Shown here: in pieces, positions 8,220 through 16,303 of the stretch
Position numbering within the stretch: the first letter of the stretch is position 1
Layout: each line of letters opens with the position of its first letter
The notes under the pieces: model-generated
Databases searched by the model: none
Seen by the model: only the letters and a program-made list of their open reading frames with translations
Told to the model about the DNA's origin: nothing
Program-made: the position numbers and the translations under genes
NCBI GenBank assembly: GCA_015258065.1
Contig: JABZIZ010000003.1
Location: 134,217-198,216, forward strand
Source of the DNA: Lachnospiraceae bacterium
Lineage (GTDB): Bacteria; Bacillota; Clostridia; Lachnospirales; Lachnospiraceae
Length of the DNA stretch: 64,000 nt
Direction: 5' to 3'

Positions 8220-9353
8220 ATGGAAGCAAAGAAAACAACCGCAAAAGAAGAAAATCGAGGGAAAATCATTGTACGGACCGGCATGATTGGTATCCTTGCC
8301 AATCTTCTTTTGGCCGCCTTTAAGGTAACAATCGGTTTTTTCTCGAACTCTATCTCCGTGATGCTCGACGGTGTGAACAATTTATCGGATGCATTCTCCT
8401 CCGTGATCACCATTGTAGGAACGAAGCTTTCCGAAAAACCGGCGGATCGGGATCATCCCATGGGGCACGGAAGAACCGAATACCTCACCGCTTCCGTCAT
8501 CAGTTTAATTGTCCTTTATGCCGGTATCAGTTCACTCGTGGAGTCGGTAAAAAAGATTCTTCATCCCGAAACACCCGAATATCATGTTAGCGCCATTGTG
8601 ATCTTGGTTGTTGCCGTGATTGTAAAAATTCTCCTTGGCTTATATGTGCGAAAAACCGGCATCGTCGTGCACTCCGACTCCCTGAAGGCACAGGGGCAGG
8701 ATGCTCTACAAGACGCGGTGATCTCCGCCTCTACCATCCTGGCTGCTCTTATTTTTATTTTCTTTCATATCTCTCTGGAGGCTTACCTTGGCACCGTAAT
8801 TTCTATCTTTATCGTAAAAGCCGGGTATGAGATCCTATGCGAAACCATTTCCCGTATTCTGGGAGAAAGAATCGACTCGGACTTCAGCAGAGATATCCGT
8901 CATGCCATTCAGAAACTCCCCGGTGTTTACGGGGTGTACGACCTGGTTCTCCATAATTACGGACCGGATAAGTATCTTGCCTCTGTGCACATCGAAGTCA
9001 GAGACAATATGACCGCAAAAGAAATCGATGCGCTAACCAGAACAATCGATACACTGATCTATGAGCAATTCGGCATCGTTATGACCGGAGTCGGCATCTA
9101 TGCCAGAAATACCGATCCGAAGACAGCTGAACTGCGAGATGAAATTGTTTCCTATCTGATGACAAGAAGAAATATCAAGCAGGTACACGGCTTCTTTTTA
9201 CGGGAAGAAAATAAATCCATTGCGCTGGATGTCGTCCTTGATTTCCGTGTGACGGATCGCAATAAGGAAGTGATCGACATTCAAAAGGATCTGGAAAAAG
9301 AATTTCAACCTTATCACTTTCATGTCACCGGCGACTACGATATCAGCGACTGA
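8220..9353 (+). CDS. cation diffusion facilitator (CDF) family transporter
   Basis: A 377-residue inner-membrane exporter of divalent metal ions. The N-terminal half has the expected transmembrane helices with the metal-site residues in LDGVNNLSDAFSS, the HPMGHGRTEY loop and HSDSLKAQGQDALQD, all typical of this family. The C-terminal part is a cytoplasmic dimerisation domain. It is longer than minimal CDF proteins because that tail looks doubled (two regulatory-like segments). Metal specificity cannot be read from the sequence. It follows mnmA by 42 bp and ends in a terminator. Confidence 0.88.
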   Translation: MEAKKTTAKEENRGKIIVRTGMIGILANLLLAAFKVTIGFFSNSISVMLDGVNNLSDAFSSVITIVGTKLSEKPADRDHPMGHGRTEYLTASVISLIVLYAGISSLVESVKKILHPETPEYHVSAIVILVVAVIVKILLGLYVRKTGIVVHSDSLKAQGQDALQDAVISASTILAALIFIFFHISLEAYLGTVISIFIVKAGYEILCETISRILGERIDSDFSRDIRHAIQKLPGVYGVYDLVLHNYGPDKYLASVHIEVRDNMTAKEIDALTRTIDTLIYEQFGIVMTGVGIYARNTDPKTAELRDEIVSYLMTRRNIKQVHGFFLREENKSIALDVVLDFRVTDRNKEVIDIQKDLEKEFQPYHFHVTGDYDISD

Positions 9354-9369
9354 CTGAAAGAACCTTCCA

Positions 9370-9407
9370 ACCTCCCCTCACCACCGTGACGAGGGAGGTC
9401 TTTTTTT
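9370..9407 (+). terminator. rho-independent terminator after the CDF gene
   Basis: Stem ACCTCCC (9370-9376) with GGGAGGT (9393-9399), followed by a run of seven T at 9401-9407. It lies 16 bp after the transporter stop codon. Confidence 0.8.
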
Positions 9408-9509
9408 ATTCTCTTTTGGATCCGTACAAACGGATTTCTGTGTGGATATCAAACCTTCTCCTTCCTGTCTGTCAACACCCGGGAACTCTCTAAACGCTCT
9501 CGACGCGCT

Positions 9510-9573
9510 TTCACAAATTCTTCACATTTCTCTTCGTTTTTTTCAGCTCCATTTCAGCTTCCCCTTGTATTCT
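9510..9573 (+). promoter_or_regulatory. phased TTCA repeats and -10: response-regulator-type promoter
   Basis: TTCACA occurs at 9510 and 9521, and TTTCAGCT at 9541 and 9552, so each pair has an exact 11-bp period. The two pairs lie 21 bp apart, with a weaker TTCG at 9533 between them. A -10-like TATTCT at 9568-9573 begins 8 bp after the last repeat, with no good -35. This is the layout of promoters activated by OmpR/PhoB-type regulators. The rest of the 340-bp gap before the lipoprotein gene shows only a long leader. Confidence 0.55.
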
Positions 9574-9695
9574 TGATCCCAAGAAGAGGATAACGATGTG
9601 AACAAACATCCACTTCTTCCCCTATTGAAATACCGTCTCTACGGTTTTCACAGCTTTCAACAACGATTTCCTTATGGAAAAGAAAAGAGGTCAAT

Positions 9696-11669
9696 ATGAA
9701 AAAGAACAGGATTCGGAAAAAAGTTGTTCTTCCCTGCATCGGCATCGGAATGATGCTTGCCCTCAGTGCCTGTGATGCTTCAGGTCAAATGCTTGGAAAC
9801 ACAACGACAGGCAGTGCAATCACAGCGAGCAAGGTTGCAGACAGTTTGGCAAGTGGCAGTACGACAACAACAGAAAACGGGAAAACCAGCATCACCGTTT
9901 CCGGAGACAACATTTCCATCAAAGGGAATGGAGCTACCAGCACCGGAAAGACCATCACGATCTCCGAAGCGGGTTCCTATCAATTAAGCGGCAGTCTGGA
10001 GGAAGGTCAAATCAAAATCAACACCGATGGAGAGGTCAAGCTCATTCTTGATCAATTCAGCATCACAAATTCCAAGGATGCGCCCATCGTGAATGAAAAG
10101 GGAACGGTACAGATTCTACTCAAAGAAAATACAGAAAACAAGGTAGCGGATCGTCGCTCCGCCAAAGAGGACACGGATTCCAGCGCAAATAATGCGGGCT
10201 CCAAAACCGATGATTCGAACACCAACGCCGACAGCACCGACTTCGATGCAGCCATCTACAGCGAGGGGAACCTTCTTCTTGGCGGTCAGGGAAGTCTTAC
10301 CGTAGAGGGAGGATATGAAGACGGCATTCACAGCAAAACGACATTAACCATGGAAAGCGGCACCTACGAGATCACCGCTTCTCATCATGGGTTAAACGGG
10401 AAGAAAACGCTGACGGTGAAGGACGGCACCTATGGGATCACGACCGTAGAGGACGCGCTCCACTCCAAGGGAGATGTATCGGTGGAAAACGGTAAGATGA
10501 CCATCCTGGCAGGAGACGATGCACTTCATGCAGATCAGACGCTTACGGTAAAAAACGGAACCATCGATATCCAAAAATCCAATGAAGGCCTGGAGGGGAT
10601 CACGGTGAACGTAGAAGGGGGCGATATTTCCATTCAATCCTCCGATGATGGCATTAACGGTGCCGGAGAATCGGAAGACGGCTCCGCGGTAGACATCTCG
10701 GTCAATATCTCCGGAGGAAAAGTCAAGATTGTCCCGGGCGGAGACGGAATCGACTCCAATGGAAACCTGAACGTATCCGGCGGAACGATTGTCGTAGACG
10801 GTCCTTCGGATGGCGGAAACGCTCCCATTGATTATGACGGTACTGCCACGATCACAGGAGGAACCATTTTTGCCAGCGGAAACTCCGGCATGTTCCAAGG
10901 ATTCGATGAAAACAGCTCTACCCAGTCCAGCATCATTGATTATCTGGATCAGAATGCAAAAGCAGGAGAAAGCATCACGATTACGGATGCAAACGGCAAA
11001 GAAATCTTCTCTTCCTCTGATACCACACAGAGCTTTAACACCTTCCTGTATAGCAGTGCGGATTTGAAGGAGGGCAAGAAGAATACCGTAAAGGTCGGAT
11101 CCACCAACAAGTCTGTAACGGTCAGTAAAAAGACCAATACCATCGGCACCCGCAGCCAGGGGATGGGACAGCCGCCCATGGGTGGCGGGAATGGACAGCC
11201 CCCTATGAATGATGGAAACGGACAGCCTCCGCAGAACGGAAACAATCAACAGACAATGGGACAACCTCCCATGGGTGGCGGGATGGGACAGCCTCCTATG
11301 AATGGTGGAAACGGACAACCTCCACAGAACGGAAACAATAAACAGGCAATGGGACAGCCGCCTATGGAAAACAGCCAACATAACGGACGCAAACAGAACG
11401 GCAATCAGGGTGCCCCACAGCAGGGTATGCCTCCTATGGGACAGAACGGACCGCAGGATATGCCCCAGCAGGGAATGCCCCCTATGGGGCAAGGCGGACC
11501 GCAGGATATGCCGCAGCAGGGTATGCCTCCTATGGGACAGAATCAAAATCGAAACCAGAAACAGAACCGGAAGCAGGACAGAAACCAAAGTAAAAACAAG
11601 AATCAGAACCAGACAAACAAGCCTTCCGGACAATCTCAAAAGAAAGACAGCAAAAAGGTGAAGAAGTAA
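9696..11669 (+). CDS. carbohydrate-binding beta-helix lipoprotein with a Q/P/M/N-rich tail
   Basis: A 657-residue exported protein. A basic N-terminus, a hydrophobic segment and the lipobox LSAC (Cys about residue 27) mark a lipoprotein. Residues about 60-430 are imperfect beta-strand repeats (VEGGYEDGIHSKTTLTMESG and similar turns) matching the parallel beta-helix, Cthe_2159-like/DUF4353 carbohydrate-binding class. From about residue 485 the protein becomes repetitive (GQPPMGGGNGQPPM, PQQGMPPMGQ), and it ends in a strongly basic Q/N/K/R-rich stretch. It heads the surface-glycan operon. The ATG at 9696 has AAAGAGG upstream. The role of the tail, perhaps wall or glycan attachment, is inferred. 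Confidence 0.8.
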   Translation: MKKNRIRKKVVLPCIGIGMMLALSACDASGQMLGNTTTGSAITASKVADSLASGSTTTTENGKTSITVSGDNISIKGNGATSTGKTITISEAGSYQLSGSLEEGQIKINTDGEVKLILDQFSITNSKDAPIVNEKGTVQILLKENTENKVADRRSAKEDTDSSANNAGSKTDDSNTNADSTDFDAAIYSEGNLLLGGQGSLTVEGGYEDGIHSKTTLTMESGTYEITASHHGLNGKKTLTVKDGTYGITTVEDALHSKGDVSVENGKMTILAGDDALHADQTLTVKNGTIDIQKSNEGLEGITVNVEGGDISIQSSDDGINGAGESEDGSAVDISVNISGGKVKIVPGGDGIDSNGNLNVSGGTIVVDGPSDGGNAPIDYDGTATITGGTIFASGNSGMFQGFDENSSTQSSIIDYLDQNAKAGESITITDANGKEIFSSSDTTQSFNTFLYSSADLKEGKKNTVKVGSTNKSVTVSKKTNTIGTRSQGMGQPPMGGGNGQPPMNDGNGQPPQNGNNQQTMGQPPMGGGMGQPPMNGGNGQPPQNGNNKQAMGQPPMENSQHNGRKQNGNQGAPQQGMPPMGQNGPQDMPQQGMPPMGQGGPQDMPQQGMPPMGQNQNRNQKQNRKQDRNQSKNKNQNQTNKPSGQSQKKDSKKVKK

Positions 11670-11694
11670 CCAGTCTTTAGAAAGGAGACCCGCT

Positions 11695-12960
11695 ATGAAA
11701 AAGCGCTATGTACTCATTCCGGCCTATAAGCCCGGGGAAACTTTACTCTCCTTCATACAGGCTTTGGAAGAGCGGAATTTAAATGTCATCGTCGTAAACG
11801 ACGGATCAGGGGAAGAATATCTTCCCCTCTTCCAGAAAATGGAAGACAATACAGGTGTCAAGCTCATCCAACTGGAACAAAACCGGGGCAAGGGCGCTGC
11901 GCTCAAAGCAGGACTCTCCTATCTCCAGACATTGGACGAGAATTTCCAAATCATTACCGTGGACGCGGACGGACAGCACTCTCTGCAGGATACGTTGTTC
12001 CTCCTGGAGGAAGGAGAGGAACACGAAAACTGTTTGCTCCTTGGATCCAGAACACAGTCCGGGAGCTCTCCTCTGCGTTCCCGATTGGGAAATGCCATTA
12101 CCAGGAAGGTCTTTTCTCTCACCACCGGCGTTCCGATCCGAGATACCCAAACCGGTTTGCGTTGCTTTGGAAAAGAGCTGATTCCGGATCTTCTGGCAAT
12201 CCCCGGCAATCGATATGAATACGAAATGAATGTGCTCCTGGAATTTGCCAGAGCCGGCATTCCCATACTGGAATATCCGATTGAAACCATTTATCTCAAC
12301 GATAATGCAGGAAGTCACTTCGATACCGTGAAAGATTCTTTTCGAATTTATGGGCAGATCCTGAAGTTTATCTCCACTTCCCTCCTCTCCTTCCTGCTGG
12401 ACTTTTTGCTCTACAGCCTTTGTTTCGCATATACCGGACAGATCTTTCTCTCCAATGCCCTCGCTCGTATTCTTTCTTTGCACGCCAACTTTTTCTTAAA
12501 CAAAAATTTTGTCTTTGCAAAAAGGCAGGTCGTGCACAAAGCAGACTGCGGAGATACGCATAGTAAGATCCACGCTCCGTTCAGAGATTATATTTCCTAC
12601 TTGGGGCTGGCGCTCTTCCTCTTCCTCATCAACAGCCTGCTGCTAAGCGGCATTGTAAACAGCCTGAATGTTAACGCCTATTTTGCAAAAATCCTGACGG
12701 AACTGGCATTGTTTCTCTTTTCCTACTATGTGCAGAAGAATCTGATTTTTAACCACAGAGAGAATGAGGGAAGAAATCACGTTACGGAGAGTCCCTGTTT
12801 CAGAAGAAAGGAAGTTTTTCATGAAAAAATGGAACCCGAAGATGTCCGGTTTTCTTTATGGAATCCTCTTACTGTCCTATACCGGCTATGCACTTTTGGA
12901 CAGCTTTGTGATTCCGCATCCCATGCAAACTGTGGTAGCATCTTCCCAACAATCAAATAG
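11695..12960 (+). CDS. bifunctional GT2 glycosyltransferase / GtrA-like flippase protein
   Basis: A 421-residue membrane protein. Residues 1 to about 210 are a GT-A-fold family 2 glycosyltransferase (LIPAYKPGETL, VVNDGSGEEY, NRGKGAALKAG, the metal-binding VDADGQH and DTQTGLRCF), similar to dolichol-phosphate mannosyltransferases. From about residue 222 a GtrA-like domain with four transmembrane helices follows. It probably makes and moves a polyprenyl-phosphate sugar. The last 60 or so residues lie beyond the usual GtrA end and overlap the next gene by 140 bp in another frame, so the natural stop may have been lost. Confidence 0.85.
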   Translation: MKKRYVLIPAYKPGETLLSFIQALEERNLNVIVVNDGSGEEYLPLFQKMEDNTGVKLIQLEQNRGKGAALKAGLSYLQTLDENFQIITVDADGQHSLQDTLFLLEEGEEHENCLLLGSRTQSGSSPLRSRLGNAITRKVFSLTTGVPIRDTQTGLRCFGKELIPDLLAIPGNRYEYEMNVLLEFARAGIPILEYPIETIYLNDNAGSHFDTVKDSFRIYGQILKFISTSLLSFLLDFLLYSLCFAYTGQIFLSNALARILSLHANFFLNKNFVFAKRQVVHKADCGDTHSKIHAPFRDYISYLGLALFLFLINSLLLSGIVNSLNVNAYFAKILTELALFLFSYYVQKNLIFNHRENEGRNHVTESPCFRRKEVFHEKMEPEDVRFSLWNPLTVLYRLCTFGQLCDSASHANCGSIFPTIK

Positions 12961-13846
12961 CCAAAGCACGCTTGCTGAAAGCGTAGAAGCACAGATCAAT
13001 CAGAAGCTGAATTCGACAGAGGCGGAGTCCTCTGCGCAGGTCTCCGATCCGACTGAGCTGAATCAAACGGAAACGCAAACGGACGCAAGCACCTCTTCCT
13101 CTTTGGAAGGAACTGCCATCGGCAATTATTCGGATAGCAAAACCAAAATCACCCTGACGAAATATCGCTCTTACGATAGCAGCATCTACGTAGCCGATGT
13201 CACCGTGTCCGATGTTTCTGATTTAAAAACCGCCCTTGCACAAAATACCTATGGGCGAAACATCACCGAACAAACCTCGTCCATGGCATCAGATCACCAG
13301 GCCGTTCTTGCGATCAACGGAGACTATTACGGGGCCAGACAGAGCGGCTATGTGATTCGAAACGGTCAATTATATCGAGACAGTTCCAGCGGCAAAGAGG
13401 CGGCAGCCATCCTTACGAATGGCGATTTTCAATTTATCACGGAGGGGGAAACTTCTGCGGATACCCTTCTGCAGGATGGTGCCTGGCAAGTCTTTTCCTT
13501 CGGTCCGGTTCTTTTAAAAAACGGCACGGTATCCGTTTCAGAGAATGAAGAAGTGGGGATGGCGATGGCAAGCAATCCCAGAACGGCGATCGGACGTATC
13601 GGCAAAAATCACTATGTCTTTGTGGTCTCCGACGGAAGAACCGAAGAAAGCGCCGGACTCAGCCTTTATGAACTGGCAAGCTTCATGAAAGAACTGGGCG
13701 TCACAGATGCCTATAATTTAGACGGCGGCGGTTCTTCTACCATGGTTTTCCAGGGAAATATCATCAACAATCCCACCACCAACGGACATTCTTTCGAGGA
13801 ACGGGCGGTGAGTGACATTCTCTATATCGGAGGAAAAAATACATGA
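12821..13846 (+). CDS. phosphodiester glycosidase family protein (NAGPA/DUF2233 domain)
   Basis: A 341-residue exported protein. An N-terminal membrane anchor (FLYGILLLSYTGYALLD) is followed by a Ser/Thr/Gln-rich linker to about residue 110. The rest is a NAGPA-type domain: AINGDYYGAR, the NPRTAIGR segment and the signature NLDGGGSSTMVF. Family members hydrolyse sugar phosphodiesters, or are annotated as exopolysaccharide biosynthesis proteins. I chose the ATG at 12821 (MKKWNPKMSG) because AAAGGAAG lies before it; the frame is open earlier inside the glycosyltransferase gene. It acts outside the cell, probably on the glycan made by its neighbours. Confidence 0.82.
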   Translation: MKKWNPKMSGFLYGILLLSYTGYALLDSFVIPHPMQTVVASSQQSNSQSTLAESVEAQINQKLNSTEAESSAQVSDPTELNQTETQTDASTSSSLEGTAIGNYSDSKTKITLTKYRSYDSSIYVADVTVSDVSDLKTALAQNTYGRNITEQTSSMASDHQAVLAINGDYYGARQSGYVIRNGQLYRDSSSGKEAAAILTNGDFQFITEGETSADTLLQDGAWQVFSFGPVLLKNGTVSVSENEEVGMAMASNPRTAIGRIGKNHYVFVVSDGRTEESAGLSLYELASFMKELGVTDAYNLDGGGSSTMVFQGNIINNPTTNGHSFEERAVSDILYIGGKNT

Positions 13847-14292
13847 AAAAGACTTTATCTTATCTCTTCTTATCCCTTTTTGTGCTTGTCTTCGGACAGA
13901 TCTATGAACACTTTTCCCACGGCGTTTACTCCAATTATATGATTTTCGCCTTCCTTTTCCCTCTCCTTGGACTATTCCTCCCTAACTTTCTCCTGCGCCT
14001 TTTACCGAAAAAAGGCGCAGAGAAATCGAAAGGAAACAACGGGGAAAAGGAACGATCCTCCGGTTCCGTGACCGATGAGAAAAACTTCTCTTTCTGGAAA
14101 TGGGGGATTGCCACCCTGACCGTCGGTTCTCTCTACAAGGGCATCCTCGAAATCTATGGAACAAGCAGCCATCTGGAACTTTCCTACCTGATCGTCGGAT
14201 GCGGGTTCTGCCTTCTTGGTTGCATCCTGTTCTTCACAGGTGTAAAAAGGGAAGAGAACATTTCTACCTCACAGAGGAAAGCCGCACCGTAA
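13843..14292 (+). CDS. small multi-pass membrane protein of the glycan operon, function unknown
   Basis: A 149-residue protein that starts inside the stop of the glycosidase gene (ATGA overlap), so it is translationally coupled to it. It has about four hydrophobic segments (around residues 5-20, 27-45, 85-102 and 115-130), with a charged Lys/Glu/Ser-rich loop in the middle (about residues 55-80). I do not recognise a family. Its end overlaps the convergent histidine kinase gene by 29 bp. It is likely part of the envelope module by position only. Confidence 0.7.
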   Translation: MKKTLSYLFLSLFVLVFGQIYEHFSHGVYSNYMIFAFLFPLLGLFLPNFLLRLLPKKGAEKSKGNNGEKERSSGSVTDEKNFSFWKWGIATLTVGSLYKGILEIYGTSSHLELSYLIVGCGFCLLGCILFFTGVKREENISTSQRKAAP

Positions 14293-15616
14293 AGGTTATC
14301 CTTTTTCCACTGCCCTCTGCGCTGATCTCCCCCTGATGCATTTTTACAATTTCCTTTGCTATGGAGAGCCCAAGTCCGTACCCTCCGTCCGTTCTGGATT
14401 CTTCCATTCGGAAAAAACGTCTCCAAAGCTTCTCCAATTCCTCTTTACGAAACTCGTTCTCCGTAGCATTGGATATTTGCAGTCGGATATCCTTCCCTCT
14501 TTTTTCCATGGATACCTCCGTTTCGGTCTGCGGAGGGGAATATTTCAGGGCATTCTCCAATAAAATGCTCACCAGCTGCTTGAGTTTATTCTCCTCTCCC
14601 CTTAGTTTCAGGTTCTCTTCCAAATGATAGGTCAACGTTCTTTTCTGATCAAAAAAAAGGGGTTCAAACAGCAGACACTCCATTTCCACAAGGTGAGAAA
14701 AAGACAGGATCGCAAATTGATTTTTCCGGTCCTGCCAGCGCTCCAATCGGCTTAAATCCAGGAGAGACTCGGTCAGATACTTCATTCTTCTGCTCATTTC
14801 CTGAATGCCCCTGACGGCTCCTTCCATTTTCTGCAATTCCGTCCATTCCATCAGATCGGAGGAATCTGTTTTCTCCTTTTCCTCTTTCCGGAGCCGATTT
14901 AAATGGTAATCTAAATTCTCTACATCATTCAGGATGACGGTCAGCGGCGTCTTCAGTTCATGGGAAGCATCTGCAACAAACTGCCTTTGGGCTTCCAAAC
15001 TCTCCTTCACGGGAATCAACGTTTTCCCCACAAAAAAACGGGCAAACAGGGCAATGCCTGCAGATAGACCCACAAACAAAATACCAAGCACAACCAAAAG
15101 TCTGCGGATGCTCGTACTTTCTTTTCGAAAGTCCGTGATCACAAGGCGATACCTTGCTTCCTCCTTCGCCTCTTCTTTAGAAAAATCACGGTCCTTTCCC
15201 TCTTCCACAGAATCTTCTTCGGACTCTTCCCTCTCCTCCTGCGGTTCGGTACTATTCTTACAATAATAAGGGAAGCTTCCTCCTTCCACGGAAGAGAAGA
15301 AGCTTCCTTTCTCGCTCTTTACCTGTTTTAACACACTTTGTATCAACTTTTTCTTGACGTCTGCGTCCAGAAAGTAATCCTGACCGGTACGATCCTCTAT
15401 TTCTCCGTCTTCACGGATCACCAGCTGGAAGATCGGATAAGATCCTGATGTCGGTACATCCATGGGTTGCGCCATTGCATTGGTGAGGGCATTTTTCATT
15501 CCCATATAGAGGCTGTTTCTGTTATAGAAAAATAGAAAGAGCAGAATCAGGAGAAGAAAGCAAATACTCACCGCAGAAAGCAGAAAACTCAATTTTTTTT
15601 GCAACTGCCCAATCAT
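14264..15616 (-). CDS. membrane sensor histidine kinase
   Basis: A 450-residue kinase. A transmembrane helix (about 12-32), an extracellular sensor domain of about 135 residues with an acidic Glu/Ser/Asp stretch, and a second helix (about 170-190) precede the catalytic core. H-box FVADASHELKTPLTVI, N-box LLENALKYSPP and G-box GYGLGLSIAKEIV are all intact. It overlaps its response regulator gene by 4 bp and is the likely partner for it. The signal is unknown. Position next to the surface-glycan operon suggests an envelope cue. Confidence 0.9.
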   Translation of the reverse strand: MIGQLQKKLSFLLSAVSICFLLLILLFLFFYNRNSLYMGMKNALTNAMAQPMDVPTSGSYPIFQLVIREDGEIEDRTGQDYFLDADVKKKLIQSVLKQVKSEKGSFFSSVEGGSFPYYCKNSTEPQEEREESEEDSVEEGKDRDFSKEEAKEEARYRLVITDFRKESTSIRRLLVVLGILFVGLSAGIALFARFFVGKTLIPVKESLEAQRQFVADASHELKTPLTVILNDVENLDYHLNRLRKEEKEKTDSSDLMEWTELQKMEGAVRGIQEMSRRMKYLTESLLDLSRLERWQDRKNQFAILSFSHLVEMECLLFEPLFFDQKRTLTYHLEENLKLRGEENKLKQLVSILLENALKYSPPQTETEVSMEKRGKDIRLQISNATENEFRKEELEKLWRRFFRMEESRTDGGYGLGLSIAKEIVKMHQGEISAEGSGKRITFTVRLSSVR

Positions 15617-16287
15617 TCTTCTCCCTCAACCAAGAGATATCCGAGTCCGCGGCTGGTCTTAATCGTCAAATTGGAATCCAGCGCCCTCAACTTCTTCCTT
15701 AAAAACCCGATGTAAACTTCTACGTTATTTTCCGTTGCCTCACTGTCGTATCCCCAGATTTTCTCCAGCAGGATGTTTTTGGATGCAATCTTATTCTTTT
15801 CCTGTAAGAGGAGCTTCATCATCTGGAACTCCTTGGACGATAGACGAATACTCCCCCTGTCTACAATCAATTCCGTGGAATCCAAATCCAGGACCGTATT
15901 GCCAAAGCTGATCTGATTCACCTCTTTACCCTGCCTTCGAAACAGAGCATTGATACAGGCAAGCAGTTCCCGTTCATCAAAGGGCTTCGTGAGATAATAA
16001 TCCGCACCGGATTCCAGCCCCTCCACCCGGTCTAAGAGATCCGACCTGGCGGTCAGCATGAGAATCAACGTCCCCTTCTTGTCTTTTCTCAAACCTCTTG
16101 CCACCTGATATCCGTTTAATTTTGGAAGCATCACATCCAGAATGATCATATCCAGAGCAAGCGACCTGGCGATTTCCATCCCCTCTTCACCATCATAAGC
16201 CAGATACACTGTATGCTTGTTTTTTTCCAGAATTTCTTTCAGAGACTCCGCCAGCATGATTTCATCTTCCACCACTAAAATCTGCAT
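15613..16287 (-). CDS. OmpR-family response regulator
   Basis: A 224-residue regulator. The receiver domain has the acidic pair VVEDE, the phosphoacceptor Asp in MIILDVMLPKLNGYQ, the conserved Thr in MLTARSD and the Lys in LTKPFDEREL. The C-terminal winged helix (LSSKEFQMMKLLLQEKNKI, then VEVYIGFLRKKL) is of OmpR/PhoB type. I chose the ATG at 16287 (MQILVVEDE) because GGGAG lies 7 bases upstream; the longer frame would overlap the aminopeptidase gene. It is 16 bp after that gene, so all three may be one transcript. It is a good candidate to bind the phased repeats at 9510-9559. Confidence 0.92.
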   Translation of the reverse strand: MQILVVEDEIMLAESLKEILEKNKHTVYLAYDGEEGMEIARSLALDMIILDVMLPKLNGYQVARGLRKDKKGTLILMLTARSDLLDRVEGLESGADYYLTKPFDERELLACINALFRRQGKEVNQISFGNTVLDLDSTELIVDRGSIRLSSKEFQMMKLLLQEKNKIASKNILLEKIWGYDSEATENNVEVYIGFLRKKLRALDSNLTIKTSRGLGYLLVEGEE

Positions 16288-16303
16288 CACGCGTCTCCCT
16301 TGT

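Noticed and set aside
10392..11639. 415-codon open frame on minus, opposite the lipoprotein gene
   Set aside because: It is the antisense of a repetitive coding sequence, has no ribosome binding site, and its protein is low-complexity His/Arg/Leu. The lipoprotein on plus has a clear signal peptide and fold.
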